Shown piece after piece: positions 40,860 to 42,156 of a DNA stretch of 42,156 bases (positions are counted from its first letter, which is position 1; the number at the start of each line of letters is the position of its first letter). The stretch comes from Paraburkholderia panacisoli (GTDB lineage: Bacteria > Pseudomonadota > Gammaproteobacteria > Burkholderiales > Burkholderiaceae). The stretch covers positions 1 to 42,156 of the forward strand of contig NZ_VTUZ01000064.1 in assembly GCF_008369935.1 (NCBI RefSeq), given 5' to 3'. Below the pieces are notes generated by a model, which did no database searches, was not told the DNA's origin, and worked only from the letters and a program-made list of their open reading frames with translations. The position numbers and the translations under genes are program-made.

Positions 40860-42110
40860 CTGAAGACCTCGGCCTTCAGGCCGGGGATGAAAGGCGGGTT
40901 AGACAGCGCAGCGCGGATGTCGTGATTATCTAAAGGGAATTCGAGGTGTGCCTATACGGAGAAACAACCGTATCGGCGCATGCAGCAGACTACCCGCGTT
41001 CTCCACCTCCGGCTCAAAGACAGGCACGCCCGTGCGCTGCTGGAGCAGGCACGCGCGGTGAACTTTCTCTGGAACTACTGCAACGAGCTGTCGGTCAGGG
41101 TGTGGGAGCGGGAGCGGCGGTTCCTCTCGGGATACGACTTCCATCCGTTCACGAAGGGCGCCGGCAAGGGCAGGGCTTGGCCTTCATTCGGGCACGATCC
41201 AGGCGGTCGCCGAAGAATACGCCACACGCAGAAAGCAGGCCTGGATGGTGAAGCTGCGCTGGCGGGCGTCGCGCGATTCGCGCCGCTCGCTGGGCTGGAT
41301 TCCGTTTAAATGGAACGCGATCCGCTACCGCAACGGACAGCTATTCATCGGTCAGATGGTCCTGTCGCTGTGGGACAGCTACGGTCTTGCGGACTATGAA
41401 CTGGGCACCGGCAACATCAGTGAAGACTCGCGCGGCCGGTGGTATATCAACATCAGCGTGAAGCTCAGCCCGCAGCACGGCCCACACCGCAGCGGTGCAG
41501 CAAAGTCCGTCGGCATTGATCTCGGGTTGAAGGACTTCGCATCCCTGAGCGATGGACACGTAGTGGGTTCCGGGCGGCACTATCGTAAGCTCGAGGGTGA
41601 GCTTGCGAAGGCGCAGCGCGCGAAGAATAAAGCACGCGTGCGTGCGCTTCATACAAAGATAAAGAATTCACGGAAAGACCAGCTGCACAAGCTTTCCACG
41701 GCGCTCGTAGAGGAATACGGCGCCATCTTCATTGGCAACGTGAACGCTTCGGCGCTGGCAAAGACACGGATGGCGAAATCCGTGCTCGACGCAGGCTGGA
41801 GCGCGTTCCGGACCATGCTGCAGTACAAGTGCGATTACGCCGGCGTGTGGTTTGATGAGGTCGATGAAGCGTATTCAACCGTAATCTGTAGCTGCTGTAA
41901 AAGGCGCACAGGCCCGAAGGGCCTGGAAGGTTTGCGAATAAGGGAGTGGGCCTGTCTGGAGTGCGGCGCGTATCACCACCGCGACATCAACTCGGCCGAC
42001 AAGATTCTCGCGGCGGGACGTCGCCGTCTGGCAGTAGATCCTATGAGCAGGGGTCGTCGACGAACTGATACGTAAAATCAGAGTGTCGAGTGCTGTTCAA
42101 AGGAGAACAT
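40860..42110 (+). mobile_element. TnpB-type (IS200/IS605 group) element
   Basis: Starts at a block shared with the remnant at 31888 (a GGCCTTCAGGCC stem and GGGGATGAAAGGC), then an imperfect stem just before tnpB (TGCCTATACGG against CCGTATCGGCGCA). It carries a single tnpB gene and no tnpA. The right end is not defined; an unrelated gene starts at 42112. Such elements need a tnpA in trans for movement. Confidence 0.7.
40980..42075 (+). pseudogene. tnpB: TnpB RNA-guided nuclease gene with a frameshift
   Basis: ATG at 40980 opens MQQTTRVLHLRLKDRHARAL and NFLWNYCNELSVRVWERERR. The frame breaks near 41172-41178 (GGCAAGGGCAGGGCTTGG) and resumes as GLGLHSGTIQAVAEEYATRR to the end at 42075. The nuclease core has RuvC-I Asp (VGIDLGLKDFASLSDG), a CxxC..CxxC zinc ribbon (CSCCKRR; ACLECGAY) and RuvC-III Asp (HHRDINSADKIL). 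At the usual RuvC-II place the strand reads IFIGNVNASALAK with Asn instead of Glu; acidic residues occur later (FDEVDEAYS). TnpB proteins are guide-RNA directed DNA nucleases. One indel would restore the gene. Confidence 0.82.
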
Positions 42111-42111
42111 C

Positions 42112-42156
42112 ATGCGCACGGATCAGACGTTCATGACGGGTGGTGAGGAAGTGGTG
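42112..42156 (+). CDS. Start of a gene cut by the window end
   Basis: AAAGGAG lies eight bases before the ATG at 42112, which opens MRTDQTFMTGGEEVV and runs off the edge. The ribosome site is strong. No family can be told from 15 residues. Confidence 0.5.
   Translation, partial: MRTDQTFMTGGEEVV

Overview
The window looks like accessory DNA from a Burkholderiaceae plasmid, megaplasmid or chromid (Burkholderia, Paraburkholderia or Caballeronia type). Reasons: high-GC coding sequence over most of its length, a KfrA-type plasmid DNA-binding protein beside a tyrosine recombinase, a ParDE toxin-antitoxin pair, a HU protein coupled to a PDDEXK nuclease gene, a DUF3331 protein (a family I know mainly from Burkholderiaceae), and many insertion sequences and gene fragments. 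No rRNA, tRNA or CRISPR array was seen. The replicon type is inferred.

Region 1 (1-11.1 kb) is a plasmid-maintenance or accessory block. It holds a DUF1488-like protein, a tyrosine integrase facing a KfrA-like coiled-coil protein, a small protein of unknown role, a SET-domain protein and ParD/ParE. A four-gene set of unknown function follows (290, 405, 127 and 123 aa, here called A-B-C-D). After it come frameshifted second copies of the small gene and a KfrA-like gene, then HU overlapping a DUF1016/YhcG-type nuclease. Region 2 (11.1-13.5 kb) has a small acidic protein, a lipoprotein, an unknown 185 aa protein and an internal fragment of a NACHT-type ATPase that ends exactly at an IS6-family element.

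Region 3 (13.48-25.71 kb) is bounded by two nearly identical 821-bp IS6-family elements in inverted orientation. Between them lies a complete tripartite RND efflux operon (outer-membrane factor, adaptor, permease; minus strand, overlapping genes). Upstream of it is an OmpR-type regulator, and divergent from that a second regulator with its histidine kinase. A third IS6-type element has an amber codon in its transposase. This is a candidate IS-borne efflux module with its own regulation. Just outside the right IS, genes B (wreckage), C and D occur again, and D is fused into a truncated LysR gene.

Region 4 (26.4-42.2 kb) is a mosaic of metabolic genes and remnants: a LysR regulator divergent from a family III CoA-transferase, an FAH-family hydrolase and an aldehyde dehydrogenase stub; a decayed TnpB-element remnant; DUF3331; an epimerase-type stub; an ArsR-like regulator; DUF1993; two divergent paralogous SDR genes; a DUF427 protein; an IS701-type transposase; an alpha/beta hydrolase with a TetR-type dyad upstream; and a larger TnpB element whose gene carries a frameshift. 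The base composition seems less GC-rich here by eye.

The best candidates for something undescribed are the A-B-C-D gene set (B-C-D duplicated as a unit), the HU-nuclease pair with palindromic repeats inside the nuclease gene, and the TnpB family with an unusual RuvC-II region and a conserved upstream hairpin block.
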